Below, one piece after another: positions 1 through 11,093 of a DNA stretch of 64,000 nucleotides. The notes below the pieces were generated by a model. It saw only the letters and a program-made list of their open reading frames with translations, ran no database searches and was not told the DNA's origin. The DNA is from Aquarana catesbeiana. Taxonomy: Eukaryota; Chordata; Amphibia; Anura; Ranidae. The first letter of the stretch is position 1, and every line of letters starts with the position of its first letter. The stretch lies in NCBI RefSeq assembly GCF_042186555.1, contig NC_133328.1, positions 501,049,106 through 501,113,105 on the forward strand. The letters are read 5' to 3'. The position numbers and the translations under genes were made by a program.

Positions 1-245
1 AGTATCCATTAGTGCTGCCTGTCAGCGCCTATCAGTGATGCATATCGGTGCAGCCTATCAGTGCCCATCAGTGCCACCTAGCAGTGGTCATTAGTGTTCA
101 ACAGTGCCACCTATCAGTGCCCATCAGAGCCTCCTCATCAGAGCCCATCAGTGCCACCTCATCAATGCCCATCAGTGCAGCCTATCAGTGCCCATCATTG
201 CAGTCTATCAGTACCCATCAGTGCAGCATATCAGTGCCCTTTTTC
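1..245. repeat. Minisatellite, degenerate (ATCAGTGC)-based array
   Basis: The stretch is a degenerate tandem array of phrases such as cccatcagtgcagcctatcagtg. The short core atcagtgc recurs every 10 to 25 bases. It begins before the window edge. An open frame across it (48-284) is only a by-product of the repeat. A related cccatcaaatgcagcc array sits inside the hAT MITE at 42857-43324, so this may be the inside of a similar element. Confidence 0.85.
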
Positions 246-438
246 ATTTATTTAGCAAAAAATATAAAACCCAATGGTAATTAAATTCCACCAAAAGAAA
301 GCTCTATCTGTCTCAAAAAAATGAGAAAAATGTAATTTGGGTGCAGTGTTGCATGTCAACCAAAGTGCGACAGCACTGAAAGCTGAAAATTGGCCTGGGC
401 AGGATGGGGGCGAAAGTGCCGAATAGGCAAGTGATTAA
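246..438 (+). mobile_element. TTAA-ended nonautonomous element fragment (piggyBac-like)
   Basis: It shares a recognisable string with the right ends at 8426 and 51595: an a-rich block, then ccaaaagaaagctctat, then a pyrimidine/purine stretch naming a gcattgcatg-type motif. It stops at TTAA (435-438). The family is defined here by ends reading TTAACCACTT or its complement. TTAA ends suggest piggyBac or Kolobok-type targeting. Only one end is present. Confidence 0.5.
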
Positions 439-958
439 ACAATTATTGATTTACTATTTATTATTAATTTATTATTTCCCCAGATATATTAGCAAGTGAC
501 TGTAGTTTCTTTCCTTTTATGATTTGAATGGCAGTGACATAGTTTTTAAGTCTTTTTATGATTATTGTAATTCTTAGCACTTTCTTAGCACTTTATCGGC
601 CCCTGTGTGGTGTTTTTAATGCTATTTTTAGTGTACTGTTTAATTGTTTAATTGTAGTGTGCCGATCCCTAGTGCTTAGGTATATATAGTTCTATAGCTG
701 GTATCTGTGTCAGGATTTGAGAAAGGACCATGCCCCGGAACATGTCATCCTGGTAACCGGCTTAGTGTACTGTTCCTTGGTGTCCCTTCAGTTTCTTCCG
801 AGTCAGTGGAGGAGGACTTCCGGGTTTTTGGTGACGTCACTTCCTGGCTAGAGTCCCTTGGAGCTTGCCCATATTGGCTGGAGATCTGCACACTGCATCT
901 GCTCTCAGCCAGCTAACTTTCCATCACTGCCTGAGATTACTGCTTGGCGCCATGTAAG
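439..958. other. No gene; possible LTR-like stretch
   Basis: No coding sequence is recognised. A TATA-like ggtatatatag near 680 is followed, beyond the inserted hAT element, by ttcaataaac near 1382, a possible AATAAA signal. That spacing would fit a solo LTR, but no TG...CA ends or target duplication were found, so this is a weak suggestion. Confidence 0.25.
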
Positions 959-1358
959 CAGGGCCGGTGCTTGACTATTTCGCACCCTAGGCAAGACTAA
1001 CACCTACCCCCCTCCCCCGCTGCCTGCCTGGCCCGGTGGGGTGTGGTAATTGTCATGCCTAGGGCGAGGGTGACTACAACAGGATCAGAGCAGACTAACC
1101 GGGGCAGCAGAATTTCTCCTATGTCCGGAGACCTGAGACATGAAGCCTGCCTTCTCCGCCTCCCCAGCTGTCCTCCGACTCCCGGGAGCCTGCTCAGTGT
1201 CACCCTCCTCACAGGCTGACCTGCTGCTGACCTCAATCTTCACCCCCTCATGTTCCCTGGACAGGCTAGTAGGAAACTCAGTGGCCGTGGCTGCGCCCCC
1301 TAGGCAGCAGTACGCCCCAGGTGGCTGCCTAATTTGCCTAGCGGGAGGGCTGGCCCTG
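959..1358. mobile_element. hAT-type MITE, 400 bp, with 8-bp target duplication
   Basis: The element starts CAGGGCCGGTGC and ends GGCTGGCCCTG, giving short imperfect terminal inverted repeats. It is flanked on both sides by catgtaag (951-958 and 1359-1366), an 8-bp target site duplication. Eight-base duplications plus CAGGG-type ends are the signature of the hAT superfamily. No transposase is encoded; open frames inside are not convincing. Confidence 0.85.
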
Positions 1359-1366
1359 CATGTAAG

Positions 1367-1650
1367 ATCTATTTGATTACTTCAATAAACTTGACCTATT
1401 TCTTGGACATTATTGTTTTTTGTGGAACTTTCTTTAGCACAAGTCTATGTACATATGCTTTGAGTCCAGCTATTATATTTTCCAATAATACAACAGTTTT
1501 CTGGGTTTTATTTACACTGGAGTGCCTATTTAGTATTCTTTCTTGCCAAATGAAATGCTTTGCTTCCACAGAACACCATGTCCTACTCTGTCCACAGGTA
1601 ATTCCCCTGAGGCAAAGCATGGTGGGGAGAGCACAGACCAAATAGACCCT
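1367..1650. other. No gene recognised
   Basis: AT-rich sequence between the hAT MITE and the foldback element. It contains the AATAAA-like signal mentioned for the region upstream and no convincing coding potential. Confidence 0.4.
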
Positions 1651-3302
1651 TCAAGGTCTGGTATGGATTTTAAGGGGAACCCCGCGGCAAAAAAAAAAAA
1701 AAAAAAATGGCGTGGGGTCCCCCCAAAAATCCATACCAGACCCTTATCCGAGCACGCAACCTGGCAGGCCGCAGGAAAAGAGGGGGGGACGAGAGTGCAC
1801 CCCCCCCTCCTGAACAATACCAGGCCACATGCCCTCAACATTGGGAGGGTGCTTTGGGGTAGCCCCCCAAAACACCTTGTCCCCATGTTGATGAGGACAA
1901 GGGCCTCATCCCCACAACCCTGGCCGGTGGTTGTGGGGGTCTGCGGGCGGGGGGCTTATCGGAATCTGGAAGCCCCCTTTAACAAGGGGACCCCCAGATC
2001 CCGGCCCCCCCCCCGTGTGAAATGGTAAGGGGGTACAAAAGTACCCCTACCATTTCACTAAAAAACTGTCAAAAATGTTAAAAATGACAAGAGACAGTTT
2101 TTGACAATTCCTTTATTTAAATACTTCTTCTTTCTTCTATCTTCCTTCATCTTCTGGTTCTTCTGGTTCTTCTGGCTCTTCTGGTTCTTCCTCCGGCGTT
2201 CTCGTCCAGCATCTCCTCCGCGGCGTCTTCTGTCTTCTTCTCCTCGGGCCGCTCCGCACCCATGGCATGGGGGGAGGCTCCCGCTCTTCTCTTCTTCTTC
2301 ATCTTCTCCTCTTCTTCTCTTCTTCATTTTCTTTTCCGGGCCACTCCGCACCCATGCTGGCATGGAGGGAGGCTCCCGCTGTGTGACGGCGCTCCTCGTC
2401 TGACAGTTCTTAAATAATGGGGGGCGGGGCCACCCGGTGACCCCGCCCCCCTCTGACGCACGGGACATGACGGGACTTCCCTGTGGCATTCCCCATGACG
2501 TCACAGGGAAGTCCCGTAAAGTCACCGTGCGTCAGAGGGGGGCGGGGTCACCGGGTGGCCCCGCCCCCCGTTATTTAAGAACTGTCAGACGAGGAGCGCC
2601 GTCACACAGCGGGAGCCTCCCTCCATGCCAGCATGGGTGCGGAGCGCCCTGGAGAAGAAAATGAAGAAGAGAAGAAGATGAAGAAGAAGAGAAGAGCGGG
2701 AGCCTCCCCCCATGCCATAGGTGCGGAGCGGCCCGAGGAGAAGAAGACAGAAGACGCCGCGGAGGAGATGCTGGACGAGAACGCCAGAGGAAGAACCAGA
2801 AGAACCAGAAGATGAAGGAAGATAGAAGAAAGAAGAAGTATTTAAATAAAGGAGTTGTCAAAAACTGTCTCTTGTCATTTTTAACATTTTTGGCAGTTTT
2901 TTAGTGAAATGGTAGGGGTACACTTACCATTTCACACAGGGGGGGCAGGATCTGGGGGTCCCCTTGTTAAAGGGGGCTTCCAGATTCCGATAAGCCCCCC
3001 GCCCGCAGACCCCCACAACCACCGGCCAGGGTTGTGGGGATGAGGCCCTTGTCCTCATCAACATGGGGACAAGGTGTTTTGGGGGGCTACCCCAAAGCAC
3101 CCTCCCAATGTTGAGGGCATGTGGCCTGGTACGGTTCAGGAGGGGGGGGCCGCACTCTCGTCCCCCCCTCTTTTCCTGCGGCCTGCCAGGTTGCGTGCTC
3201 GGATAAGGGTCTGGTATGGATTTTTGGGGGGACCCCATGCCGTTTTTTTTTTGTTTTTTTTTTGGCGCGGGGTTCCCCTTAAAATCCATACCAGACCTGA
3301 AG
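1651..3302. mobile_element. Foldback (palindromic) interspersed element, ~1.65 kb
   Basis: Two arms of about 750-830 bp are reverse complements. The outer arms begin aggtctggtatggatttt and end with its complement aaaatccataccagacct. The inner ones contain matching purine-rich/pyrimidine-rich blocks (about 2120-2340 and 2640-2830) and matching AATAAA-type sites (about 2110 and 2843). The hairpin turns at a short loop near 2485-2501. Partial copies occur at 4490, 13195, 49490, 52310 and 57370. Open frames on both arms mirror each other and are not taken as genes. There is no transposase, so mobility would be non-autonomous. The class is unknown. Confidence 0.8.
2409..2580. promoter_or_regulatory. 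Putative bidirectional promoter core of the foldback element
   Basis: Near the loop lies the CRE consensus TGACGTCA (2496-2503). GC boxes (ggggcgggg type) flank it on each side, and a TATA-like element faces outward on each arm: cttaaata at about 2409 and tatttaag at 2572. About 270 bases outward on each arm sits an AATAAA signal. TATA and a CRE-like site also occur in the copies at 49490, 52310 and 57370, so the arrangement is a family trait. Promoter activity is inferred. Confidence 0.5.
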
Positions 3303-4149
3303 GGTCTGGTATGGAATTTAGGGGGAACCCCACGTCATTTTTTTTAAAAAATTTTGGCCGGGGTTCCCCTTAATATCCATATAAGACCTGAAGGGCCTGG
3401 TATGGAATTTAGGGGGACTCCCACGTCTTTTTTTTTTTTTTAATTTTGGTTCGGGGTTCCCCTTTGGGGAATTCCCATGCCGTTTTTATCAATGAACTTC
3501 TATGTGTATTGTCGGCAATGCAATAGCCGCGGGTAGTTTTAAATGAGTTTTTTCCTTCAAAATGTAATTTTGCTGTCAGACTGTTCTAAACACAGGAAAC
3601 ATGCGCCCCTTTACAGGCATACTATAGACACCCCCCAGGTACGAAATTTAAAGGGATATTACACTTTTATTGTTTGACTTTAAGCATTATTAAAATCACT
3701 GCTCCTGAAAAAACGGCCGTTTTTAAAACTTTTTTTGCATTGATCCATGTCCCCTGGGGCAGGACCTGGGTCCCCAAACACTTTTTATGACAATAACTTG
3801 CATAGTAGCCTTTAAAATTAGCACTTTTGATTTCTCCCATAGACTTTTAAAGGGTGTTCCGCGGCATTCGAATTTGCCGCGAACACCCCAAATTGTGTGC
3901 TGTTCGGCGAACTTGCGAACAGCCAATGTTCGAGTCGAACATGAGTTCGACTCGAACTCGAAGCTCATCCCTAGTGGAGAATAAACATGTGCAATTCGTT
4001 TTGGTCCGAATATAAATTTGGATGTATTTTTGGCTATTTGGAGGCTCGATGTATACAAATCTCTGAATGAAATAGTAACGAATCATTGAAATTCGTTTAG
4101 GTTAGTTTCATATATTAATTTAGAAAATTTTCAAAATTGATAGACAATC
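3303..4149. repeat. Outer flank of the foldback family
   Basis: After the palindrome come two more imperfect copies of the ggtctggtatgga / ccatacc unit, then a tail shared with 53400-53900 (gcttaaacaataaaa-like, tgatccatgtcccc, ataacttgcata). It ends in a short palindrome-rich stretch built on ttcgaactcg. No coding sequence is supported. Confidence 0.55.
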
Positions 4150-4990
4150 CAAATTATATTTGAAGAGTAGCTGGTTGCTAAGGCCGGCGTCCTTAACAAT
4201 GGTTGACTCATCAGCTGTCAGTGGGGTTCCCCGCCAGCCGCTGACACAAAGAAAAAAAATGCCCCTGGTTGATGACATCACAAGGGGGCAAGGTCACTTG
4301 GTGATGTTATCGGGTGGTCCCCACCTCTTAGTTATTTAGGAAACTGGCAGACAATGGAGCTGTCAGATGGCGGAAACTTTCATCGGGTGAAGAGCCCTTT
4401 TTTTTTTCAGGCCAGCGGATGTCGTTTATCATAATTGATGTTGGATCTACTTCGGGGAACATTTTTTTTTTTTTAATAAGGGACTTGTGTTTTTACTCAC
4501 TTTTTACACTTTTTTGGTGATTGAGTGGGGGTACTACAGTATGACCCCACTCATACCCCTGATAAGTCACATCCGCACACTCACAACCACCGGGCCAGGG
4601 TTGTGGGGAAGAGGCCCTTGCCCTCAAAAACATGGGGACAAGGTGCTTTAGGGGGGTCCCCCTGCCCCAAAGCACCCCCCCATGTTGGGGACATGTGGCC
4701 TGGTATTGTTTGGGGAGGAGTACTCGCTCCCCCCCACCCTTTCCTGGCCTACCAGGCTGCATGCTCAGATAAGGGTCTGGTATGGATTTTGGGGGGAGCA
4801 TGGCAATTTTTCTTTATTTTGGCATGGGGTTCACAGTTTTTCTTTTTTTAGTTTTAGTTTATCTTGCCGTGGCAAAAACAGGTTCCTGCTCCCCCCTCCC
4901 TCCCGAAAGGTACCAAATGGCACTGGAGGGGGTAGAAGGCAGATAAGCCGGGATTCACTTTTGGATGGAACCCCGCTTTAATACATGTAG
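4150..4990. mobile_element. Partial copy of the foldback family
   Basis: It begins gctggttgctaag, a start shared with 52310 and 57380, and carries the gatgagtcatcagctgtcag-like block. It continues through the ggttgtggggaagaggcccttg and gggtctggtatgg blocks. The inverted second arm is missing. Open frames here mirror those of the other copies. Confidence 0.6.
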
Positions 4991-6839
4991 GGAAGTGGTT
5001 CCAGTTCTGTGGTGTTCCCAAGGAGAGGAATGAAGTGGTTTTAGGATAGCTTAACTAAAGGATGTGTATTTGTGCTCTACTCCTAAGTGATTGCTACAGA
5101 ATATCTAACCTCACATGTGGCGTTCCATGCTAAAGATTCTGCTTGTATGTCAAATGTGAAATAGAAAGCTACAGTATGTGAAGATATCAAGTTGCATTTA
5201 GGTGTTGGAAATGCATTTGTGTGTGGACCTTTTATTCATAAATATTAAGGCTTCTGGCCGGAGATGTCATTAGTGGTTCTCTGGCTGGCGGTATGACACA
5301 ACTTGGTGAAGAGTTTAGCTCAACAACAGGTTGGTGGTTATCCTATCCAAGAATAAGTGGGGAGGGGACTGTAAAATTCGACACCAACATCCGCCCATTC
5401 GCAAGCCCCCTTACAGGTTGATTTCCTGCAGTTCAGTCAATTTGTATTGCAATTTTATATTATTTTGAAAGAAAAAAGGGCTGTCGATGAATGCGCTTAT
5501 TTCATGTTGTCAGTTTTATGAATGCATATACAGTATTTGTATGTATGTGTATTCAGCACGTGGCAAAGTATATATACATGGTTTTTTTTTTCAATTCTGC
5601 ATCATTCAGGATAATTGCATTATAAGCTACTACAAGAAAAGCATGAAATCCACCATGAGACATGCACGCACCTGTCAACAGGAATCTCACTGTGTACTGT
5701 TTAAATGATGCTTTGCCTCAGGACTCCACTAAATGGGGATTAGCCAGCTATGTGAAAGTTCAGAGGATGTGATAACAGTGTAAATCCTCAATGATAAATC
5801 AACAAAAACGGCACCTTCTTAGATGACATTTAAAAAAAAAGAATGACTCTTTACCTTTCTACTGTAAAAGCTAGAAAAAAACTTGTAAAAAATGATACAG
5901 ACACATTGGCAATGGTCATTGGCATTTGTTGATAAAAAAAAAAAAAAAACTTCAATTGATAATTTTTGAAATAAAAGATCTCAGGGCTTTTCTGTAAATT
6001 CTAAAACCTTCCACCCCCTCTAGTCATAATGTGCTGAACGATGTGGTTTAGTAGTCAGTAAGAAAATATTATTACATAATTTAATATAGGAACTTGTAAC
6101 CTCAGCATAAATATCACTTTGGTCTTAGAATTGAAAATGAAGCCTGACAGAAATACAGAGGATGCCATTGATTATCTCCTTCAAAAAATGCTTATTGCCT
6201 GGATCTTTTTTGTTTCAATACTCTGGCACAATTACCTGGAACAGATCAGGAAAGTCAGAGTAAAAGTGGAGCTCCTAAACTACATACTTGTACTGAGTCA
6301 GTGACATTAGATAAGCAGGGCAACCAGGGAACTACTATATCTTACCAGGGAAAGACTTGGAACCTTTGGCCTGAGGACAAAATCAAAAAACTTCCCTTTA
6401 ATGGTAGGGACAAATTTTTGTGACCCAGTGTACCATGGTTGCCTTATTGATTGTTGGACATGGTGAAAGCTGGGTGTTCCTTAAGAACATGGTTTATCTT
6501 CAAACATAAGCTTCCTTTGCAGTTCTAGGCATTCAGTTACATGATATCTCAGAGTGGCAAAAGAAGTCAGCTCTGAAAGACCTTCTTCTGCCAGATGATG
6601 TGATCACAGGTCTGAATAGGGAGCAGGTAACTATTGTGCCATTGACCGCGGTCTCATGCTCCTCAATGTATACATGGTGAAGTATCTCCTTACCTCCTTC
6701 TACTTCACTAGTACTACTTCCCTGTTCATCTTACAAAATTTTCTTGTTCAACCTAAACTTTTTTTTTTTGCTTTGCATACATACGCGGTAGAATATATTA
6801 TTATGGTGGAAATTATACCCATGTCAATATACTGAATGT
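4991..6839. other. Unique-looking DNA, no gene recognised
   Basis: About 1.85 kb of AT-rich sequence without clear terminal repeats or tandem arrays. Short open frames (5487-5708, 6119-6304) show no recognisable motif or start context. It could be intronic or intergenic DNA. Confidence 0.4.
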
Positions 6840-6842
6840 TTA

Positions 6843-7077
6843 GGCTGGGTTCACACCTATGTAAATTCATATGACAGGAGATTGTGAGCGGCTCTCTATG
6901 GAGCCGGTTCACATATCTCCATTGCGGCTGCGGAGCTGCTTGCATAGGAACGCTGTGCGTCTTTGGCTCCATTTCAGGCCTGAATTCAGGCAAAAATTCG
7001 GCCCTGATTCATCCCTGAAACAGAGAACAGGGACGCACCGGACCCCTGCCGCATCCGTTGGAGTTGTGAACCCAGCC
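6843..7077. mobile_element. Harbinger-type MITE (GGCTGGGTTCACAC ends)
   Basis: Ends are GGCTGGGTTCACACC and its approximate complement GTTGTGAACCCAGCC, bounded by TTA on both sides (6840-6842 and 7078-7080). A 3-bp TWA duplication is typical of PIF/Harbinger. The pair at 10946-11555 belongs to the same family. Confidence 0.65.
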
Positions 7078-7080
7078 TTA

Positions 7081-7527
7081 ATGTGGTCATGCTATAAAGA
7101 TGCAACCAACTTTTTAGTGACAAACTGCCTAAATTACTCAGTAGAAGAAGATGTAGCACATCAGGTCTCTTATTTCTGTTTTAAAATTAATTAATTTGAA
7201 AATTTTCATCACTTTACATCACTGAATAGATTTTCATGTCCCAGTTGTGAGGTTGCTAGGAGAACGTAGACTGAGCACATACATAAACAGTATGCCTTCC
7301 TGGATCCCCAGGCCAGTATTACAAGATATTATCTATGTCTCTGAAATTTACGAGCATTTCTTTGTGCTTTAAGCACAGTTCAAAAGTAACAACTTGTGGT
7401 TGTTAAGTCTGAAGAAATTAGAAATACACATAGCAATGTTTGAGCAAGTGCTTCCTAATGTTAACGTCAAAGTTACAATACTGTCCTTTATTTGAATTAC
7501 ATTTTTTAAAACAATGATAAAACACAG
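7081..7527. other. No gene recognised
   Basis: AT-rich sequence with no repeats or open frames that can be assigned. Confidence 0.4.
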
Positions 7528-7992
7528 TGGGGTTAATTTACTAAGGGTGCTTTCACACCGTAGTTTTTGCAGAGGTTTTCGGCTGCTAGCGAGGCGCTTT
7601 TAACCCCTGCTAGCAGCTGAAAAAGGGTTAAAATCACCCGCAAAGCGCCGCTGTAGCTGTTGCTGATGGTTCAGCGGCACTGCCCATTCATTTCAATGGG
7701 CAGGAGTGGTGGAGGAGCGGTGTATACACCGCTCCTTCACCGCTCCAAAGATGCTGCTTGCAGGAGTTTTTTTAACGTCCTGCCAGCGCATCGCCTCAGT
7801 GAGAAAGCACTCGGGCTTTCACACTGAGACTGCAGGGGAGCCGTTTTTCAGGCGCTTTACAGGCACTATTTTTAGCCCAAAAGCGCCTGAAAAATGCCTC
7901 AGTGTGAAAAGGGTCTTAAACTGGAGAGTGCACAATCTGGTGCAGCTGTGCATGGCAGCCAATAAGCTTCTAAATTCAACTTGTTCAATTAA
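7528..7992. mobile_element. MITE half (GGGGTTAATTTACTAA end) split by a second MITE
   Basis: The outer element reads ggggttaatttacta ... aaactggagagtgcacaatctggtg, matching the terminal repeat of the element at 61814-62716. It is split at about 7546-7915 by a MITE with ends gggtgctttcacac and gtgtgaaaagggtct. TAA is present at each junction, so the insert is probably a Harbinger-type MITE. Confidence 0.55.
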
Positions 7993-8429
7993 AGTGATTC
8001 TTAAGGTTGTGTTTTTTTTAAAATAACAAACATGTTATACTTACCTGCTCTGTACAATGGTTTTGCACAGAGCAGCCCAGATCCTCTACTTTTTGGGTCC
8101 TCTGCCGGTGGTCCTGGCTCCTCCCCCCTGCTCAGTGCAACATCAATATATATAAAATATATAGAAGAATATATATTGGCCTAAACATTTTTGGGGATAT
8201 TTTTCAAAATTGTCACTCTTTTTTTGTGTATAGTGCAAAAAATAAAAACTGCAGAGGTGATCAAATAGCACCAAAAGAAAGCTCTATTTGTGGGGAAAAA
8301 AAATGCAAATTTTGTTTGGGTACAGCATTGCATGACCGCGCAATTACCAATTAAAATGATGCAGTGCCAAATTGTAAAAAGTGCTCTGGTCAGGAGGGGG
8401 GTAAAACCTTCCAGGGCTGAAGTGGTTAA
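7993..8429. mobile_element. Fragments of two TTAA repeat families
   Basis: 7993-8170 is the left part of the MITE family represented by 59981-60411 (cctgctctgt..aatggttttgcacagagcag). From about 8190 to TTAA at 8426-8429 lies the right end of the TTAACCACTT family, with the ccaaaagaaagctctattt motif in common with 246-438 and 51400-51598. Confidence 0.55.
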
Positions 8430-8832
8430 AGCGGTTGTATGCCTGCAGAAAAAAAAAATTACAAAAAAAAACCTGTAAGACAAAGGCATAATGAGCTAGT
8501 GTGTACCCCATACTAGCACATTATGAAATACTTACCTTAGAATGAGGAGTCGGTATCTAATCCCTGTCCACACTGAGGGAGCTGACATTTTGCCCTCGGC
8601 GTGTCTTCCCGGGTTCCCGGGATGACGTCACTCTTCCTGGCAAGGTCCGGCAGCATCTGCCGGACCTTCACCTGGGCATTCACAGTGCATGCGCCGCTGA
8701 TGTCAGCAGCTGCATGCAAAGTGAATATCTCCTAAACCGTACAGGTTTAGGAGATATTCATTTTACCTACAAGTAAGCCTTATTATAGGCTTACCTGTAG
8801 GTAAACATAAAAAAAATGGGCATACAACCACT
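8430..8832. mobile_element. TTAA-flanked MITE (AGCGGTTGTATGCC ends)
   Basis: Terminal inverted repeats read aagcggttgtatgcc and ggcatacaaccactt, with TTAA at both ends (8426-8429 and 8833-8836). An internal short hairpin (taagcct/aggctta with acctacaagtaag) lies near 8770-8800. TTAA duplications fit Kolobok (T2) or piggyBac MITEs. The left TTAA is shared with the preceding element. Confidence 0.65.
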
Positions 8833-9136
8833 TTAAGGGACTATTCATTTTATTTTATTATTTTTGGCTGCTTTAAGGATTCACAAATGTGAGTGTATGC
8901 GTGTCTTTGTATGTTTGCGTGTACACGCAAAGATTTGTGTTCTCATTTTTTTGGCTCAGTTAAAGGAAGATGTAACTCACGCTGTGTATAGTACAGACAG
9001 CTGTTACCATATGTTCTGTGTGACACTTTCCCGAGAATGCCTCAAAAGAAATCTGTGTCAACTCCCAAAAATATTACACAATCGCAATGATAGTTCATCG
9101 TCTGATCCCTTGCTTTTTCATATACTCCTTCCATTG

Positions 9137-9137
9137 T

Positions 9138-9176
<39 letters not shown>

Positions 9177-9180
9177 GCTA
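9137..9180. repeat. (TATC)n microsatellite, left part
   Basis: About ten TATC units end at the left edge of a Tc1-like transposon; the same tetranucleotide resumes immediately beyond its right end at 10825. Confidence 0.9.
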
Positions 9181-9185
9181 TCGTC

Positions 9186-10823
9186 AGGTCCATAAATATT
9201 GGGACATCAACACAATTCTAATCTTTTTGGCTCTATACACCACCACAATGGATTTGAAATGAAATGAACAAGATGTGCTTTAACTGCAGACTTTCAGCTT
9301 TAATTTGAGGGTATTTACATCGAAATCAGGTGAACGATGTAGGAATTGCAACAGTTTATATGTGCCTCCCACTTTTTAAGGGACCAAAAGTAATGGGACA
9401 ATTGGCTGCTCAGCTGTTCCATGCCCAGGTGTGTGTTATTCCCTCATTATCCCATTTACAAGGAGCAGATAAAAGGTCCAGAGTTAATTTCAAGTGTGCT
9501 ATTTGCATTTGTAATCTGTTGCTGTCAATTCTCAATATGAGATCCAAAGAGCTGTCACTATCAGTGAGGCAAGCCATCATTAGGCTGAAAAAACAAAACA
9601 AACCCATCAGAGAGATAGCAAAAACATTAGGTGTGGCCAAATCAACTGTTTGGAACATCCTTAAAAAGAAAGAATGCACCAGTGAGCTCAGCAACACTAA
9701 AAGACCCGGAAGACCACAGAAAACAACTGTGGTGGATGACCTAAGAATTCTTTCCCTGGTGAAGAAAACACCCTTCACAACAGTTGGCCAGATCAAGAAC
9801 ACTCTCCAGGAGGTAGGTGTATGTGTGTCAAAGTCAACAATCAAGAGAAGAGGGTGAACCAGAGTGAATACAGAGGGTTCACCACAAGATGTAAACCATT
9901 AGTGAGCCTCAAAAACAGGAAAGCCAGATCAGAGTTTGCCAAACAACATCTAAAAAAGCCTTCACAGTTCTGGAACAACATCCTATGGACAGATGAGACC
10001 AAGATCAACTTGTACCAGAGTGATGGGAAGAGAAGAGTATGGAGAAGGAAAGGAACTGCTTATGATCCAAAGCATACCACCTCATCAGTGAAGCATGGTG
10101 GTGGTAGTGTCATGGCGCGGGCATGTATGGCTACCAATGGAACTTGTTCTCTTATATTTATTGATGATGTGACTGCTGACAAAAGCAGCAGGATGAATTC
10201 TGAAGTGTTTCGGGCAATATTATCTGCTCATATTCAGCAAAATGCTTCAGAACTCATTGGACAGCGATTGACAGTGCAGATGGACAATGACCCGTAGCAT
10301 ACTGCGAAAACAACCAAAGAGTTTTTTAAGGGAAAGAAGTGGAATGTTATGCAATGGCCAATTCAATCACCTGACCTGAATCAGACTGAGCATGAATTTC
10401 ACTTGCCGAAGACAAAACTGAAGGGAAAATGCCCCAAGAACAAGAAGGAACTGAAGACAGTTGCAGTAGAGGCCTGGCAGAGCATCACCAGGGATGAAGC
10501 CCAGCGTCTGGTGATGTCTATGCATTCCAGACTTCAGGCTGTAATTAACTGCAAAGGATTTGCAACCAAGTATTAAAAAGTGAAAGTTTGATGGATGATT
10601 GTTAATCTGTCCCATTACTTTTGGTCCCTTAAAAAGTGGGAGGCACATATACAAACTGTTGTAATTCCTACACCGTTCACCTGATTTGGATGTAAATACC
10701 CTCAAATTAAAGCTGAAAGTCTGCAGTTAAAGCACATTTTGTTAGTTTCATTTCAAATCCATTGTGGTGGTGTATAGAGCCAAAAAGATTAGAATTGTGT
10801 TGATGTCCCAATATTCATGGACC

Positions 10824-10824
<1 letters not shown>
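9186..10824 (+). mobile_element. Tc1-like transposon with ~215-bp terminal inverted repeats
   Basis: The ends are reverse complements for about 215 bases, from aggtccataaatattggga to the block ending in gggaccaaaagtaatggga. The right end repeats this as tcccattacttttggtccc ... tcccaatattcatggacct. Length (~1.64 kb), long TIRs and a DD34E transposase fit a Tc1-like element. It has landed inside a TATC array, whose TA steps are Tc1 targets. Small differences between the two TIRs show it is not a fresh insertion. Confidence 0.9.
9537..10576 (+). pseudogene. Tc1-like transposase, frameshifted and with a stop
   Basis: This is a DD34E transposase that cuts and pastes the surrounding element. The start at 9537 (MRSKELSLSV) fits the usual Tc1 N-terminus. 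A paired-like helix-turn-helix (IREIAKTLGVAKSTVWNIL) and the GRP-containing linker (KRPGRPQK) follow. A frameshift near 9850 moves the frame to the catalytic half, with the first Asp in WTDETK (9992). The second Asp is in DNDP (about 10283), directly followed by a TAG at 10295 where a sense codon is expected. The catalytic Glu is in QTEHEF (about 10388), 34 residues after the second Asp. It ends GFATKY. Two lesions make it inactive. Confidence 0.9.

Positions 10825-10907
<83 letters not shown>
10825..10907. repeat. (TCTA)n microsatellite, right part
   Basis: About 20 perfect TCTA units continue the array broken by the Tc1-like insertion. Confidence 0.95.
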
Positions 10908-10945
10908 GTTTCTATATTATTTGGTTATATGGTGGTTCCCTCTAA

Positions 10946-11090
10946 GGCTGGATTCACACCTATGCATTTTTTGTGCTTTTTGCATTTTGCAGATTTGCTC
11001 TACAGAACGTGTTCCATAGGAAACCATGTTACATGGACTGCTGTGCAAATCTGCAAAAAGCACTAAAACTGCATAGGTGTGAATCCAGCC
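10946..11090. mobile_element. Harbinger-type MITE, 145 bp
   Basis: Nearly perfect terminal inverted repeats GGCTGGATTCACACCTATGCA and complement, bounded by TAA at 10943-10945 and 11091-11093. Most of it can fold into one hairpin. Confidence 0.75.
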
Positions 11091-11093
11091 TAA

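Noticed and set aside
1543..3373. Lys/Glu-rich and Phe/Ser-rich frames of 100-160 codons
   Set aside because: They lie in purine/pyrimidine-rich arms and a poly-A stretch of the foldback element, appear on both arms, and have no known domain.
9864..10297. Second Tc1 frame as an independent gene
   Set aside because: It is the continuation of the same transposase after a frameshift.
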